From Sphagnum magellanicum (taxonomy: Eukaryota; Streptophyta; Sphagnopsida; Sphagnales; Sphagnaceae), in the NCBI GenBank assembly GCA_021904315.1, contig CM038925.1, forward strand, positions 8,806,501 through 8,870,500: a stretch of 64,000 nucleotides of DNA, given 5' to 3'. Each line of letters starts with the position of its first letter. Position 1 is the stretch's first letter. This document shows positions 37,854-50,529 of this stretch, one piece after another. Made by a program: the position numbers and the translations under genes. The notes under the pieces are model-generated. The model did not search any database. It worked only from the letters and a program-made list of their open reading frames with translations, and was not told where the DNA came from.

Positions 37854-38130
37854 CTTCGTGTGAATATGGGGCCCCAAACTTACACTTTCCCAAACCCTTT
37901 TGATCATGCACATGTAAGACCTTTACCCTTTTCTGATCTATTGACCCTTATAGTTACCCATGATCAGACCCCCCAACCTACCCCAATTTACTAGTTGAGG
38001 TTTAACTTGTCATTAACATTATTATTAGGCATCCAATTCATTTAATTCAAACCCTTGTGACCATCCCGACTTAATATCATCCCTTGCTATGACCACGCTT
38101 ACATCATTTAGACTCAGGTTTCATCATTGG
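37854..38130. other. Right flank of the CACTA insertion
   Basis: C-rich on plus relative to surroundings, with many stops. It may be the upstream part of the reverse-transcriptase element that follows. Confidence 0.4.
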
Positions 38131-41030
38131 ATGTCTTCGGTTCCTTTCATTTAAGCTTTTTTTTGTCTTTAATTGCCCTAAAAACCACCTCAAGGAATGG
38201 TTAAGGAATAAAAAAACAACCAAATCATTTTCCTAGGCCCTTTTCTTTAAATGTTTTCAAAATTATAATTTTTTTTTTTTTCATGTTTATCCATTATATG
38301 TTCTAATATATGGCTTGAAGTTTATTTGAGAATTTAAAATTTGAAATTTAAATATGGGCTTGTTCAATACTTTGAACTTTCCTCTTATTCCTTTAAGCTG
38401 GCATTTCAACACATGTCACATTTATTAACAAGTGGTCATTCTAGGATGGTTTTTTAACACCTTCAGGACTATTTTCATTTGAAAGATTCAGCAAGTGCAT
38501 TCTTTTAGTTGTTTTAACTTTGTTTTCATATCACACATGGTCACATTCCACCTTGAATTACATGTGTTTTTGGAACAGCTCACTTATTAACCATGACTGA
38601 GCTTTCAAATGGAATTTGTGCCATTGCAATGGGGGAAACATTCTATTAATTCACAAGCCGCATTTTATGTTTTCAATTCCATGATGATTTTGCAACACAT
38701 TTTTTCCCACACCAATTGGAGTTATAAATAAAGGTGGTTGTGAAGTAGTAAATCATGGCATCATGTGCACTTTGAACCTTCACCTCGACTAGGTTGTTTT
38801 CCAACGAAACGTGGCAAACACTTTCAATTTGATGTCAAAATGGATCATATTTCAAGAACTTTGTGTAATAGGTATAAACATCATACAACTCATCCCTTTT
38901 GTTTGTGAGTTCTATACATTTGAGTCTCCCCTATTTTATAATCACCATAATCGTGAACGTGATGTCATAATCATCCCATCTACCATGGGAATTCGTCAAG
39001 GTGACCCCTTCGAACCAACATTATTCATTTTAACCCACTTTAGGGCTTTATGTTCTATAGCTAATCATTTTTTTTCTTGTTTATTTCTATTCATTGCAAA
39101 TGACATTCACATCATAAATCCCCTAATTGTATCATTTACATAGAACATTTATAAACAAAACTTTGTGCATAATATCATTCTATCCAACCTAAAAAATGTG
39201 TAGCATGGTCACCTCTTGGCTTATCGTCTAATTTCAACACCCTGTCCCAGTTTACCATCCCATTAGTAGGAATTAAAGTCTTGGGGGTTCCATTGGGCAC
39301 TTCATCATTCACATCGTCCTTCATCAAAGATGCCTTGTTAGAGGATGTTTGACATGTGAATTTTCTCCCTATAATGGATGATGTTCATGTAGCTTTTAGA
39401 ATTATAATTCATTGTTTTGTGCAACATCCATTGTATATCTTACAACGCACACCTCTTTCCTCCACCTTCATAAAGACCCTTATTTCTTTTGAATTTTCCC
39501 TCCTTCAAATGTTTGGTCACCTTTTGGGTCGAAGATCCTTTGATGGCCTAAAAGGACCTCTAGCCCATAAAATTTTTCTCTCCCAATAACTTTTGATGGC
39601 ATTGGGTTCATATCAACAGGGCCACCATTGCCCCAACAATTTATTTAGGGAGTTGGGTTTTTGTAATTTCAATCATAGTTGCTAAGTTTATGGTTAATCA
39701 ATGTCCATTCCTTCTTTAAGCCTTCGCATGAATCGACAACAACATTTTCCCTTTCTAGCAACACTTCAAGGTGGCATGTGATCTTCTATTGCCCTTGGTT
39801 CATGCATGTCTTCTTTCATTTGAACAATTAATTAGACAACAAATGGTTTGATTTTAGGATTTCATTTTGAAACGTTTGCACCATCATACCTTTTCCAACA
39901 TGTTATTTGATAGGACATTTGAAGCCCCTCCTATTTGAATTTTGTCATGTTCCAACCTAAGGGAGTGCATTTAACTTATAGTTCGACCAATTTTCCCAAC
40001 CTTTCAATTATCTTCCTTAGTTTATTCCATAATGTTTCAAATGCAACTTGGATTATCCCATCTTTCAATTGTAGGTATCATTCAATGTGTGTGCACATAT
40101 CCCATTGACCTTATGGGTATCCATTTATTATGTTGTGCTCATGGCAAGGAACACATAAGAACCCATGATGCAGTTGGGTGAAAATCCTTTAAGGTGTACC
40201 ACATAGGACGAAAAGGGCCTACTCCCTACTTTAATCCTTTTTTACCCTATATTTTGATCCCCGTAATAAATAATGAATCAAAAGTTGTCAAATTTTTTAA
40301 AAGGACTATATTTTAGACTATTACAATTTTAGATTCCATCATAATCATCCATAAACGTGTTTTTACATGGTAAAAAAGGACTAGGTAAAAAGACAGAACA
40401 AGTGACCTTGTGACAAGATTTTGGTCCACCTTAAAGAATTTGCTCCTAATTCGCAACACCTATATTGCCATTAAGCAAGATGTTGGTTTCCATGTGGAAC
40501 AAGAATAACCACATGCACTTCCTTTAACCACATTCAATTCATTTTGTTGATGAATCAACATTTTGTTCACCAAAGATAACATCTGCACTTTAGTCAATGT
40601 TGTCATTGCTAACCCAATGTGAGTGGATTTTTTTTCTTTGATCTTGTGTAATTCAAGGATTTGCCACTTTTGATGTGCCTCAAACTTAGAAAGGAACTAT
40701 TACAATCGACACCCCATTGATCAATTCTTCCCTTTAGCAATTAAAGTATTTGAAAATGACTACACAAACATACTCATGTGTTTTTACACAATTGTGCCAA
40801 TGTTATTTGGAGTTTAAAAGGGTTAAAATGCCTTCATCTTTTTGTCTTTGTTACTTGTTTTTGTAAAAAAAAATCAATCACATTATAAAAGATGCAAGCA
40901 TCTTGGACATCTTAATTTAAGCGGTAGCCATAGGCCTAGCTACTTCTCGACTTCCACCCCTTTAGAACACACCTCCCATCACCATGGCCAACCTATTACA
41001 TGCGGTTGATTTTTGACATGGAAAGATTTT
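38130..41030 (+). pseudogene. LINE-like (non-LTR) reverse transcriptase, decayed
   Basis: Fragments in order across several frames: ICAIAMGETF and FTSRILCFQFHDDFATHF (about 38.6-38.7 kb), NETWQT/ANTFNLMSKWIIFQEL, FYTFESPLFYNHHNRE, and MGIRQGDPFEPTLF (RT motif B, family RQGDPLGG.LF). Then come FIANDIHI (family ADDTHI, with a catalytic Asp position changed), VLGVPLGTSSFTSSFIKDALLED, LQMFGHLLGRRSFDGLKGPLAHK and, near 40.0-40.15 kb, IIQCVCTYPIDLMGIHLL.CAHGKEH.RTHDAVG. After a 250 bp MITE, IAIKQDVGFHVEQE and RHPIDQFFPLAIKVF follow, ending near ACG.F. Stops and frameshifts are many, so it is inactive. I recognise the family from plant genomes but cannot place it in a clade. Confidence 0.75.
40187..40436. 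mobile_element. MITE nested in the reverse-transcriptase pseudogene
   Basis: 250 bp with terminal inverted repeats CTTTAAGGTGTACCA (40187-40201) and TGGTCCACCTTAAAG (40422-40436), one mismatch over 15 bp. Internal words (AATCCTTTTTTACC and its inverse) also pair. The flanking protein similarity stops at HDAVG and resumes at IAIKQDVGF, which shows it is an insertion. Target duplication is unclear, so the superfamily is unassigned. Confidence 0.75.
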
Positions 41031-41164
41031 GACATTTAGTTTGAGCTAACTTGACATCTTATAAATTCTCATTTTCCGTTTTTCTTATTCCTTTGTACAT
41101 TTTTTCAAAACTATATAAATAAAATTTTGTAGGGTTGCATCATCAATGTTACCATGAATTAATA

Positions 41165-41510
41165 TAGATTTGACCTTTGCATGTGTTAAGTCAAAATATG
41201 GATAAATGTTAACTAACTAGTTATTAATGAATATTTTAGTTCCTATTTAAATAGGCAACTACTTTAGTTACTAGTTAATGGTATATATTTTGAATTAGTA
41301 TTAGGTTACTACTTTAGTTACTAGTAAGAACCATTTAACCTATTTAGGGAGGCAAGTTTGAATCATTTTGTATTCTTGTTCATTTGCAATAACATTCATA
41401 AAGTTGTCTTGTTATCTTTTGGATTTGAATTTATACATTATGTCTAGTTTGAACATGCATGCATAAGAATAATGAAATTATTGTGTATATGAATTTTAGA
41501 AGTGTATGTT
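41165..41510. repeat. Direct repeat, left copy (candidate LTR)
   Basis: About 345 bp matching 43315-43675 in the same orientation. It contains TTAGTTCCTATTTAAATAGG, AATAACATTCATAAAGTTG and AACATGCATGCATAAGAATAA. Composition resembles copia-type LTRs, but no primer-binding site follows and no clean TG...CA ends or target duplication were found. Confidence 0.5.
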
Positions 41511-41529
41511 TTTGTCTTTGAACATTTCG

Positions 41530-41769
41530 CAACCATCTTTTCGGCTAACATTCAAAATTTATCTATTTCCATGGGAAGGGTGTTCAAAATCAAAAATTTG
41601 TAAGGGCCTTTTGCCTTTTTCTTCATTTTTTTTTCAACCAATTTGTGGGCTAGGATTTAATATTTGTTTATATCCATGGGAGGGGTGTTCAAAATCAAAA
41701 TCTTTAAGGACCTTTTTCATTTTTTTATGACCAATTTTTGGGTTAGAATTAAAAATTTGTTCATCTCTG

Positions 41770-41806
<37 letters not shown>

Positions 41807-41830
41807 AAATTCAAAAATATCTAGGAAACC
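41530..41830. repeat. ~105 bp tandem repeat (x3) with a G35 tract
   Basis: The unit CCATGGGAGGGGTGTTCAAA with downstream CCTTTT...ACCAATTT occurs near 41569 and 41674. In the third copy the GGGAGGGG core is replaced by 35 consecutive G (41771-41805). The polyglycine frame across it is not a gene. Confidence 0.8.
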
Positions 41831-42690
41831 TTGTAGATCTGTTACAATTATTTTCACCATTTTTTGAGTTACAATACATTTTATTTTATTTTTGTTGTGG
41901 AGGAATTGAATTACAACTCACAAAATTATAGTCATTCAATGGGGGAGTGTTTGGAAGAAGCATTGTTGTTTCAAATTATTGTAAACATAATGAAAAAGAA
42001 AAGAATTGTTGAGAAAATTAAGAGGTGGGTGTGTAGCGACAGTTCTACATTTTATGGACCAAGATTTGTAACACATCAACCAATGATTGAAAAGGTCCCA
42101 CAAATTTTAATGTTTCTTGTACTTGCAACACCAATTAGAGGTATGATAAATTTGCACAAAAGACACCCAAATTACAACACCACGATGTCATCAACAATGT
42201 GCCATTACCTGTTACAATGTTGACTATAGTGTCAACCATTTTCAATTTCTTCAAATCGATAGATATGTATGGTTTTGCACCAATTTTGTCATTAATTTTT
42301 TCAACATGTGTTTTGCCAATTGGACATGTTCAAAAAATTGCCAAAACACTAAAGTCATCTGAACTTGACATGAATGTTAGTTACAAACACTAATATATGG
42401 ATTCAAGGTATACATAGTTGTTCTTGTAGACATACATGCAAATGGAGATGTTGATGTTTAATGCCCATGGTTTCTCACCCACTAATGACCACCAACCACC
42501 ACATGTTACACAACCAGTAATTAACACACCTCCCACAACAAATCTATGGATTTATGTGGTTTCTACTCTAAATATTTACATTATCAAAGGCAAATCAGCA
42601 CCAATTCCACTACCGTAAAAGGAGGATTATTCTAAGGTGCATACTTTTGTTGATTATCTATTTTAACAAACGATTTAACACACATATGAA
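41831..42690. other. Unassigned sequence between the direct repeats
   Basis: A 119-codon plus frame (41864-42223) contains IMKKKRIVEKIKRWVC and FYGPRFVTHQPMIEKVPQI. I do not recognise it, and it may be a transposon remnant. No flanking splice structure or start context supports a gene. Confidence 0.3.
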
Positions 42691-43089
42691 AGGTAGAACT
42701 AGAAAATCTTGCAAGAGAGGCCAAACCACAAAATATTGCAGGAGAAGCTAAACCATAAAATTTTATAGGAGAGGCCAAACCACATAAATACATCACCATT
42801 GATTGTTTCATTTTGCATTACATAGGTGCATACACAATAAACACATAAACACATAAACACAAATTTCTAATCTAGTTATCATTATATTTTGGGCTATTCA
42901 AAGGATAATAAATTAGATACAAAATTTCTTGCTATATGCATACATATGCATGAATGTCCCATATTAAAAATATGTATTGGATGAAAACGTCAAAACCGAT
43001 GTTTTTTCTTTGTTAATTCACAGATTTTTTCCATATAGATTTATGAAGACATAATCCAAATTAGAAAAAGGGGTAATGTTTAATCTTCT

Positions 43090-43335
43090 ATTATCCACAC
43101 ATTTGACCTTTTGAAGTGTTAAATTTGTAATTATCATATGTACATATTTGACTTTTAAGTGTTAAATTTGTAGTTATCATATGTACATATTTGACTTTTA
43201 AGTGTTGAATTTGTAGTTATTAGATGTATAAATTTGACCTTTAAAGTGTTCAATTTGAATTTATCAAATGCATAGATTTAACTTTTAAGGTGTTAAATAT
43301 GTACTTATTAGATATATAGATTTGACCTTTTAAAA
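43090..43335. repeat. 44 bp minisatellite, array 2 (~5-6 units)
   Basis: Units of TTTGACTTTTAAGTG, TTAAATTTGTAG, TTATCATATGTACATA type, 43-44 bp each. The last unit runs into the right-hand direct repeat. It is closely related to the array at 33241. Confidence 0.85.
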
Positions 43336-43675
43336 GTTAAATCAAAATCTGGATAAGTATTATTTAACTAGTTATTAGTGAGTATTTTAGTTCCTACTTA
43401 GTTAGGTAACTATTTTAGTTATTAGTTAGTGGTACATATTTTGAGTTAATGTTAATTTACTACTTTAATTATTAATAAAAACTTCATAGGAACCAAATTA
43501 AGGAGGTGAATTTGAGTCATTTTGTATTTTTGTTCATTTGTAATAACATTCATAAAGTTGTTTTGTTATCTTTTGAATTTGAATCTATGCATTGTGTTTA
43601 GTTTGAACATGCATGCATAAGAATAATGAGATTCTTGTGTACATGTATTCTAGAAGTGTATATTTTGTTTATGAA
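43315..43675. repeat. Direct repeat, right copy (candidate LTR)
   Basis: Same-orientation partner of 41165-41510, about 2.15 kb away. If these are LTRs the element is very short and non-coding. Confidence 0.5.
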
Positions 43676-44340
43676 AAATTTATTTCTAGTGTATATATAT
43701 TTTTATATACTCAAGGAATAGGTTATATAAAATATTTTATAAATTTGTTCTTAGGGTAAGGTTATATTCATTATAGATTTAAAAATCTAAAGGCAAGGTC
43801 CATGTATTAAATGTTTTATAGTTTTAAGGTAGGTTCCAAGTATTCCATGCATCATATATCTTATTTTAGGGTAAAATTAAGGTATATATAACCTTTGAAA
43901 TTTTCATTTTAATAAAAAAATACATTTAAAACCTAATTCAGTGCACTTTCCCTTTTCTTAGTTCCAAATGATGGTTAAGATTTAGTTTGTAGATTTCAAA
44001 TGTTGGATATGTAAAACATGACCTTTGCATAAACACAGATCTAATTTGCATATGTACACATTAATTTTGCAAAAGTAGAAATTGTGTACACAAACTTGCC
44101 ATAAAGAAAATTCATGGTTTGAATTTCAAGTTTCAATATCTAAAAACTTTTGATTGTCAACATGACCATGAAACTTCACATCTGCATCAAATTTACAATG
44201 TTATTCTTAATTCTTTAATGAAATCCTACATTTCCATTATAGGTCAATTATCCAATGCATACATGCATAAAGTCCCATGAGGCCCTTGTGGCTTAAATAT
44301 TCATTCAGTGTTTAAGATTGACATCATGCCCATATATATG
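43676..44340. other. Intergenic, no gene seen
   Basis: AT-rich, no recognisable feature. Confidence 0.5.
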
Positions 44341-44545
44341 TTGCCCCATAGAAACCCTAGATTCTTGAAACCCCAAACAACCCTAAATCCCAATTAATTT
44401 CATTTCATAAAAACACTAGATTCCCCAAACAACCCCAAATCCAAAATATGTTGTTCCATTTAAACACCATATTCCCCAAACAGCCCCAAATCCAAAATAT
44501 GTTGTTCCATTTAAACACCATATTCCCCAAACAACCCAAACTCCC
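44340..44545. repeat. 51 bp tandem repeat (~3-4 units)
   Basis: The unit CCCCAAACAACCCCAAATCC, then AAAATATGTTGTTCC, then ATTTAAACACCATATT repeats. The last two units are nearly identical and the outer ones degenerate. Confidence 0.8.
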
Positions 44546-44849
44546 AAATAGAACTAAACAATAGTCAAATTTTTATTTTTATTTTTTCACATATCACCAT
44601 CTCCTAATGGGTTCCACTAGTTTATGGTGTATGGGTTGGATAACTTTTCGACATGTCGACAACCTTGAAGACCACTTGTAACATACAAATTCATTAATTG
44701 ATCACTTGCAAATACTTATTGCCTACAAACTATAAATTATTTGTGAATTCACACAACACAATTGGGAAAAAGAAAAAAACCTTACCAAAAATTGCAACTA
44801 TCACCTAAAGTTACAAATTAGTTTCTATTGCATCATTAAAATCAACAGA

Positions 44850-46700
44850 CTCCTCCAAGTGACTATTAAATTCACTATGCCAAAAATGGCATTTTATGAC
44901 TAGTCCTTTTTTACTAAACTAATCATTTATGCCATTTGTAGTCAAATTGGGTGGGACCAAAGTCTTACATGTTCAATGATAATGTCATTTGCAAAAAGTC
45001 ATGAACCAAACACAACTAGAGGTGGTGGTTGTTGGACAATAGTGTTTGTTGTCAAATTTGTAACATGATGAACTTTTCAATAAACATAAGTCAAATGAGG
45101 GAGTAGGATTTCAAAATCATACATTGATGTTGTGATAATGGTTTCTTCTCTTCCCACATAGTTGCTCATAATGAATAAATCTTTAAATTTGGGATCAAAC
45201 ATCAATGCCAACATCATGTTTTCTTTTGGTCAAATTGATGAACAAAAAAGGAGCAAAAACATGTGTCACCTCTAATTGCATCCCACTTCCAAGCATATGC
45301 AATTTTACATGAAATGAAGCTTAGGGAATAAAAATTATCTAGGCTTCCAAATCAAGCCTTTCTTGTGTCAATTTAACACTGAGGTTGATTGCATTTCTAA
45401 TGGTGCCATCATTATGAAGCCAATAACCATGATGTTGATTAAACATGCAACTTGATACAACTATAAACAAAGATGATGCAATAACTTTTGCAACAACCCA
45501 AGTTTATGTTGTTGGAATTATGCTTTGTAAAACCAATGTTTGTTGATTATAACATACATTAATTGTAGCCTGAAATTGTAAAGCTTATTGAAACATCATG
45601 ACTTTTGAAACAAACCTTGTTTTCATCGATGTAAGCTTCCATGCTTTCAAACTTACATCCAAACAAGCCCTTGCCGATTCCACCTTACCTTTTCCAAATG
45701 TTTTTGGCCATGTAAAACAAGCTTGAATTGTAAATTGAGTAGCCTTGATATTAATTAGCTATAAACTAGAACTCACCTTCTCATTAATAGTGGCATACTA
45801 GCAAGCTTTAGAAAAGGCATGGTTAAAACAATCACCTTCAAAGGGTTTTGAAATCCCTAGATCATCATAACTAACAATTAACTTGAAAACATTTGTCATT
45901 GTTGACTTTTTGTCCCCTCATCTTTCACATAACATATGATCTTATTTATAAGATTGTATTTTTGAAATAAAACCTTCAATTGGTTAACAAGGCCAAAACA
46001 TGTTGTTCCTTTGGCTTCAAACATACCAACTATCACATGTTTTGATTTCCAATCGAAAGTCAAATAGTTAATAACAAGAGCAAAAGTGTTATGCACATCT
46101 TGGTTCATCCAAAGGTTGAATGCAACAATGACTAAAAAAATAAAAATGCACATATAGTAAAACAAATTCCTCAAAGTAGCACCTCATCATAGAAGGTAAC
46201 ACATCTTTTGTTAAAATTTTACATGATGAAAATACTAAGTGTAGGTCCCTCTTCAAAGAAAATCACCTCATCCAAATACTTTCCACTATGCTCGAAGGGA
46301 ATAGAACCTTCACAACAAGCAAAACAAGATTGCCAATGAAAGCCTTTTGGGGTTCTTCACCCATTTTGTATGATGGGGTATTACCAAAAAAACTGTGAAA
46401 TAAAATTTGGAGTGACAACTTTCCAAAACTTGGAGCATTGTTTATTTAAAAGCTTTTGGGATGCATAACACTTTTGTGAAACCTTTCTGAAATACATAGC
46501 AACAACATTAGCATGTTCAAAATCAACATGTTTTTTCATGGCTAAAATGCCATTTTTTGTTTTGTAGGAAACTAAACCCTTTCTTCTTCAAATTTTTGAT
46601 CTGAAAACACTACCAACTAAATCAAAAGGATGGCAATGGAAACATTGAAAAACTTGTTCACATTCAAATGTGACGAGCTCATCAACATTTGATTTGTAAA
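44850..46700 (-). pseudogene. hAT-like transposase, decayed
   Basis: Minus strand: FECEQVFQCFHCH (possible BED-type zinc finger), NGILAMKKHVDFEHANVVAMY, VVTPNFISQFF, and the longest open piece, 46174-45896, with FNLWMNQDVHNTFALVINYL, DWKSKHVIVGMFEAKGTTC and LINKIICYVKDEG. Downstream are INVCYNQQTLVLQS and a region resembling DPKFKDL.IM..YVG. This is the order found in plant hAT-like RNase H-fold transposases. Several stops and frame changes are present, and the C-terminal dimerisation region is not recognisable. No terminal inverted repeats or 8 bp target duplications were found. Confidence 0.65.
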
Positions 46701-49460
46701 AGCCCATGCACTAAACTTTTGACCTCAAAGAATCCAAAATATTGCTTGTTCATAAAACACAACTAATTGCCTTTAGAATTTGACTTCATGATCTACTACT
46801 GCAACCATGGTCACAAACCTACCATACAAAGAACTTGCAACAAAAACATTAGGTGCTGAGGCATGTTGATGCGCCCCCAAATTCTTTGAGAGACCCAAAG
46901 GTGGGTCCCAAAGCAAAACAATGGAAGAAGAATAAAGTTGGGGCACGTTCTCTAACTTGTAACATTTCAGGGGTAGGAGGGCGTGTTGGAGCTCCGGGAT
47001 GGGATTAGGACGAACTCACAAGTGAAAATTCAAGATGAGATCAACCTACACAACCAAGAAAAGAAGGCGATTAATGCAAGTCAAATGGAAATGGTGCGAT
47101 GAATTTAGTAAGGATAACTTCGAGCATAAGCTTTACACTGCCTACAACCTTTGGGAGGAGGCACCACTCCCTTCCTTATAGTATATTTTGTGCTTCTCTG
47201 CAGGGATTATATCCAAATGTTATTTTTCCCCGGGATTCGCAAGTGGGGGTCCCAAAACTGGGACTCTTGTTGCCCCAAAACTTTGGACGCGCCATATCTT
47301 TCTCAAATCAAGTCTTTTAGAAAATGAAAAAAATAATCTTATAGCTTTTGAAAATATCTTTCCAACAATGTATAGGACGCTCCAATCAGATCTCATTTGA
47401 CCCTTGCTTTCAAGCAATTTGTGGTCCAAAGTCAAATGCTCAATTTGACTCCTGCCCTTTATTTTGATCCTAAATCATGCAAATCAGGTCTAAATGAACA
47501 ATAAGAGGGCACTTTAAGCATCTATGCTTCAAGACCTTTCTAATGGTGTCCTAGGGGGCCAATTTGATGTTTGTTTGCCTTTCTAAGGTTTTAAACATTC
47601 ACAACTCCTGCACAAGTGCAATTCCCAAAGTGGGAATGCATTTAAGAGTCATTGGGCTTCATCCCTTCCACTCTCCCCCATTTGTGAGAGTGTGTTTCAC
47701 ACTTAAACACATTTTTGGCCTCATGGGCCCTTGCATTTCACATTTAGTCGGGAACCCAATGTATGGGTTGCAACACGTGCTGCTTTGAATTTGAACAATT
47801 CCCTAGTTTTGAACACAAGAATTTGAGCATCAAGCTCTTCAACAAAGGATGGTTTGGCTAACATTGTCATTGTAATGCAACAAAAAGACAACAAAAATTC
47901 GACAACAATATGACTTTATAGAATAGAAGATCAAATTAAAAATTGCAAAACAAACGTGTGCAATAATAATAGATAACAAAAACAAGTGCTCCAACCTTGT
48001 TATTCAAGGATCACCTATTTTAGAAGGGAGGGATTTGAAGTTCAATGATTATAGAAAGACAATTAAAGGTTTGAGAAAATAACCTCAACAATCATCGCAA
48101 GTGACAAAAAACTCAAAATGATCATTTGACAAAGATATAAGTTGTAAACCTTAAACTCTCAAATGAAAGTTTAACATTTAGGCTTCAACCTTAAATGGAG
48201 TAAGTACATTTTAGGTTTAGGGTTATAGGGGGTTAATTCAAGGTATATCTAGATAAAAGATAGGTTATATAAGTGTAAACCCATATTTATTTTAAACCTT
48301 ATATACCCAATCTTTGAAATATATCTATCCTTGGATATGCATAAATCAAACACTTGAAAAAGGGTATGAATAAGTTTGAGCTATATCAATTTTAAAAAGT
48401 TAAATTATATAATATACTTGGTGGGTATATATGGGTAAAAAGAAAACCAACACAACACCAGTGTTAACTATTAACCTAATGTGAATGAAGTTCCAACATT
48501 TGATTATTTTCAATTCAACTTCAAATCCAAGATGCCAACGAGACTATTGTTGATTGTGCATAACACCCATGTAGAACTTTTCTATCCTACTTGCAGGGCA
48601 TGTTATCAAACATACCTTTTCCTTGGCCAAAGGCAAGGTGTTTTGAAAAACAACATACCTTCATGTGGGTATTTCATTATTTTACATGTTTTCCCCATGA
48701 TTCCCAATGGGTATTCACTAAGTATCACAAGGAAAATGAATTTTTCTTTTGATTATTTATGTCAATTAACCCCCTACAACGAGTTGTTCTTGTAATAAGA
48801 ATCCACGAAAGGTGGGACATCATTAATTCATTATCCTGTTCATAATCCATTTCACACATTTGAATTCTTTTTGCAATTATTTTATACATGCGTAACAACC
48901 TCAGAGAGAACTCTTAGTGTATTTATAAGGCAAATTACATTTAGTAATTAGGTTTACAAAAAGAGCCTTATGATGGAGGGTGTGAGATTGTAAGATCTTT
49001 AGGGTGTAGGATGTAAGCCAATGAGATTTTTGGAAGGGAATTTTTAAAAAAAAACCATTGATTACTTCAATTATTAGGGCGTTCAAAGAGTAATTCCTTG
49101 ATAACAAGGCCTTACCCTATATAAAATGATGATGCTAGAAATGTGATGTGAATTTGAAAGTAACATTTTTGTTTCAATTTTGTTCTTGGGCACCACAACG
49201 AAAGTGAAAGGTTATTAGGGTAAACATGCCCCCCATCGGTCATCACTTGGTATTTGAACATTCCTTTTATGCATAATAGCGTTGGTGAATGGTAACAGTC
49301 CTTTGTGCAAGTGTTTGAATGCCCTATGACCGAATACTTGGTCTTGAAAAAATATGTTCAATCTTTTCATATAATTCAAAAAAAATTTATTTTTTGTGTG
49401 TGGTTATGGCATGGGAAAAAACAATAGCAAAAAAAAGGCATAATGTCATATGTAGTCATG
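46701..49460. other. Intergenic, probable unclassified element remains
   Basis: The 46.86-47.8 kb part is GC-richer (for example TGATGCGCCCCCAAATTC, GACCCAAAGGTGGGTCCC) and could be an old LTR-type sequence, but I found no paired repeat. The rest is AT-rich with no recognised gene. Short plus frames at 47099-47320 and 48481-48795 have no known domain. Confidence 0.4.
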
Positions 49461-49469
49461 TTTGGTTAT

Positions 49470-50330
49470 GGGAAAGGATTGGCACATTGTATGTGTAGTC
49501 ATGTTTGGTTATGGTAAAGGACCAGCCCATTGTAATGCACATATTCTCACAAAGAAAAACATCAAGGTTGGGTTCAAGGTTATAGGAATTTGGCCTTTCA
49601 ACCCCAAGGCAATGGACAACAAGATTCAACCTTCAAAATTTTACACTACAATAAACATCAACAACCATGGAAGCAATAAAGAGGAATACACATTAAATGA
49701 AGAAATTGATCACAATCAAAGTCAACAATGGAAGGAAGAATTTGCTATTGTAAAACTTCTTTTAAAGTTGAAACATCAATCCATTAAACAACACTTGAAT
49801 ATCATCCTACAACATGTTAAAATTTGACCAACGCTACTTTGTAGACATGCCTCAAAGCCTTATTGTGATAAAGTAGTAGCTAGAAGATATTATAAACCTA
49901 GATGAGGTTACTCTTAAGTTGGTACAAGAAACCCATAGTCTTCCAAATATGATTTTGGAAGTTATGAAGATGCACAAGAGGAAATGAGCCATTAGTTGCT
50001 TACTCTTAGTCACATGTTGTGACTTTTGCTAAATATCTAAACATTCTAAGGAAAAAAACCATGGACAAGGCAACTACAAAGGAAATCATAGAAGGGAAGA
50101 AAAAAAAAGGATAAATGAACCAAAAGAGTAGCAAAGTTGGGGACTAAAGCATATATAACAACTATCATAATTGTTGAAAAACGTGCTAGAGCACAAAACC
50201 CTACAACTTGGACTCCAACAACTATCAAGGAGGTTGGTGATAAATTTCATTGGAACTTTCAGGCAAGCTTGCAAGTAGATCCACATAGGTACATGGGTGC
50301 CAATATTGGATGCACAACTTGGGTTTAACA
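49470..50330 (+). pseudogene. Pogo/Tigger-like DDE transposase C-terminal remnant
   Basis: The plus frame 49462-49827 contains VGFKVIGIWPFNPKAMDNK, IQPSKFYTTI and NQSQQWKEEFAI. The phrase F..TGI.PFNP.AMD is typical of the end of the DDE_1 catalytic domain in plant pogo/Tigger-type transposases. Later pieces to about 50330 resemble the basic tail such proteins carry, but in broken frames. The catalytic DDE part upstream is not recognisable. A ~42 bp word (TAGTCATGTTTGGTTATGG...) is duplicated at 49453 and 49495. Confidence 0.5.
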
Positions 50331-50529
50331 ACAAGCTAGGCAATGAACATGGGTTAAACAAGAAGCAAAAGGGTGTTGAGCAACAAGCTTGTTGTCTTCT
50401 GATGATTAAATAAGAGGAATACATATGGTCACCATTGGGACCAAAACCAAAGGAGAACATGATCTAGGATCACTAGAGCACAAACCAAGTAAAAGGACTT
50501 TAAGAACACCCATAAGACTGGAAGACTAG

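Noticed and set aside
41664-41867. Open frame with a polyglycine run
   Set aside because: Produced by the G35 homopolymer inside a tandem repeat.
44873-44906. CACTATGCC...GGCATTTTATGACTAG as another CACTA element end
   Set aside because: No matching right end or target duplication was found, and the stretch lies in the decayed hAT-like coding remnant.
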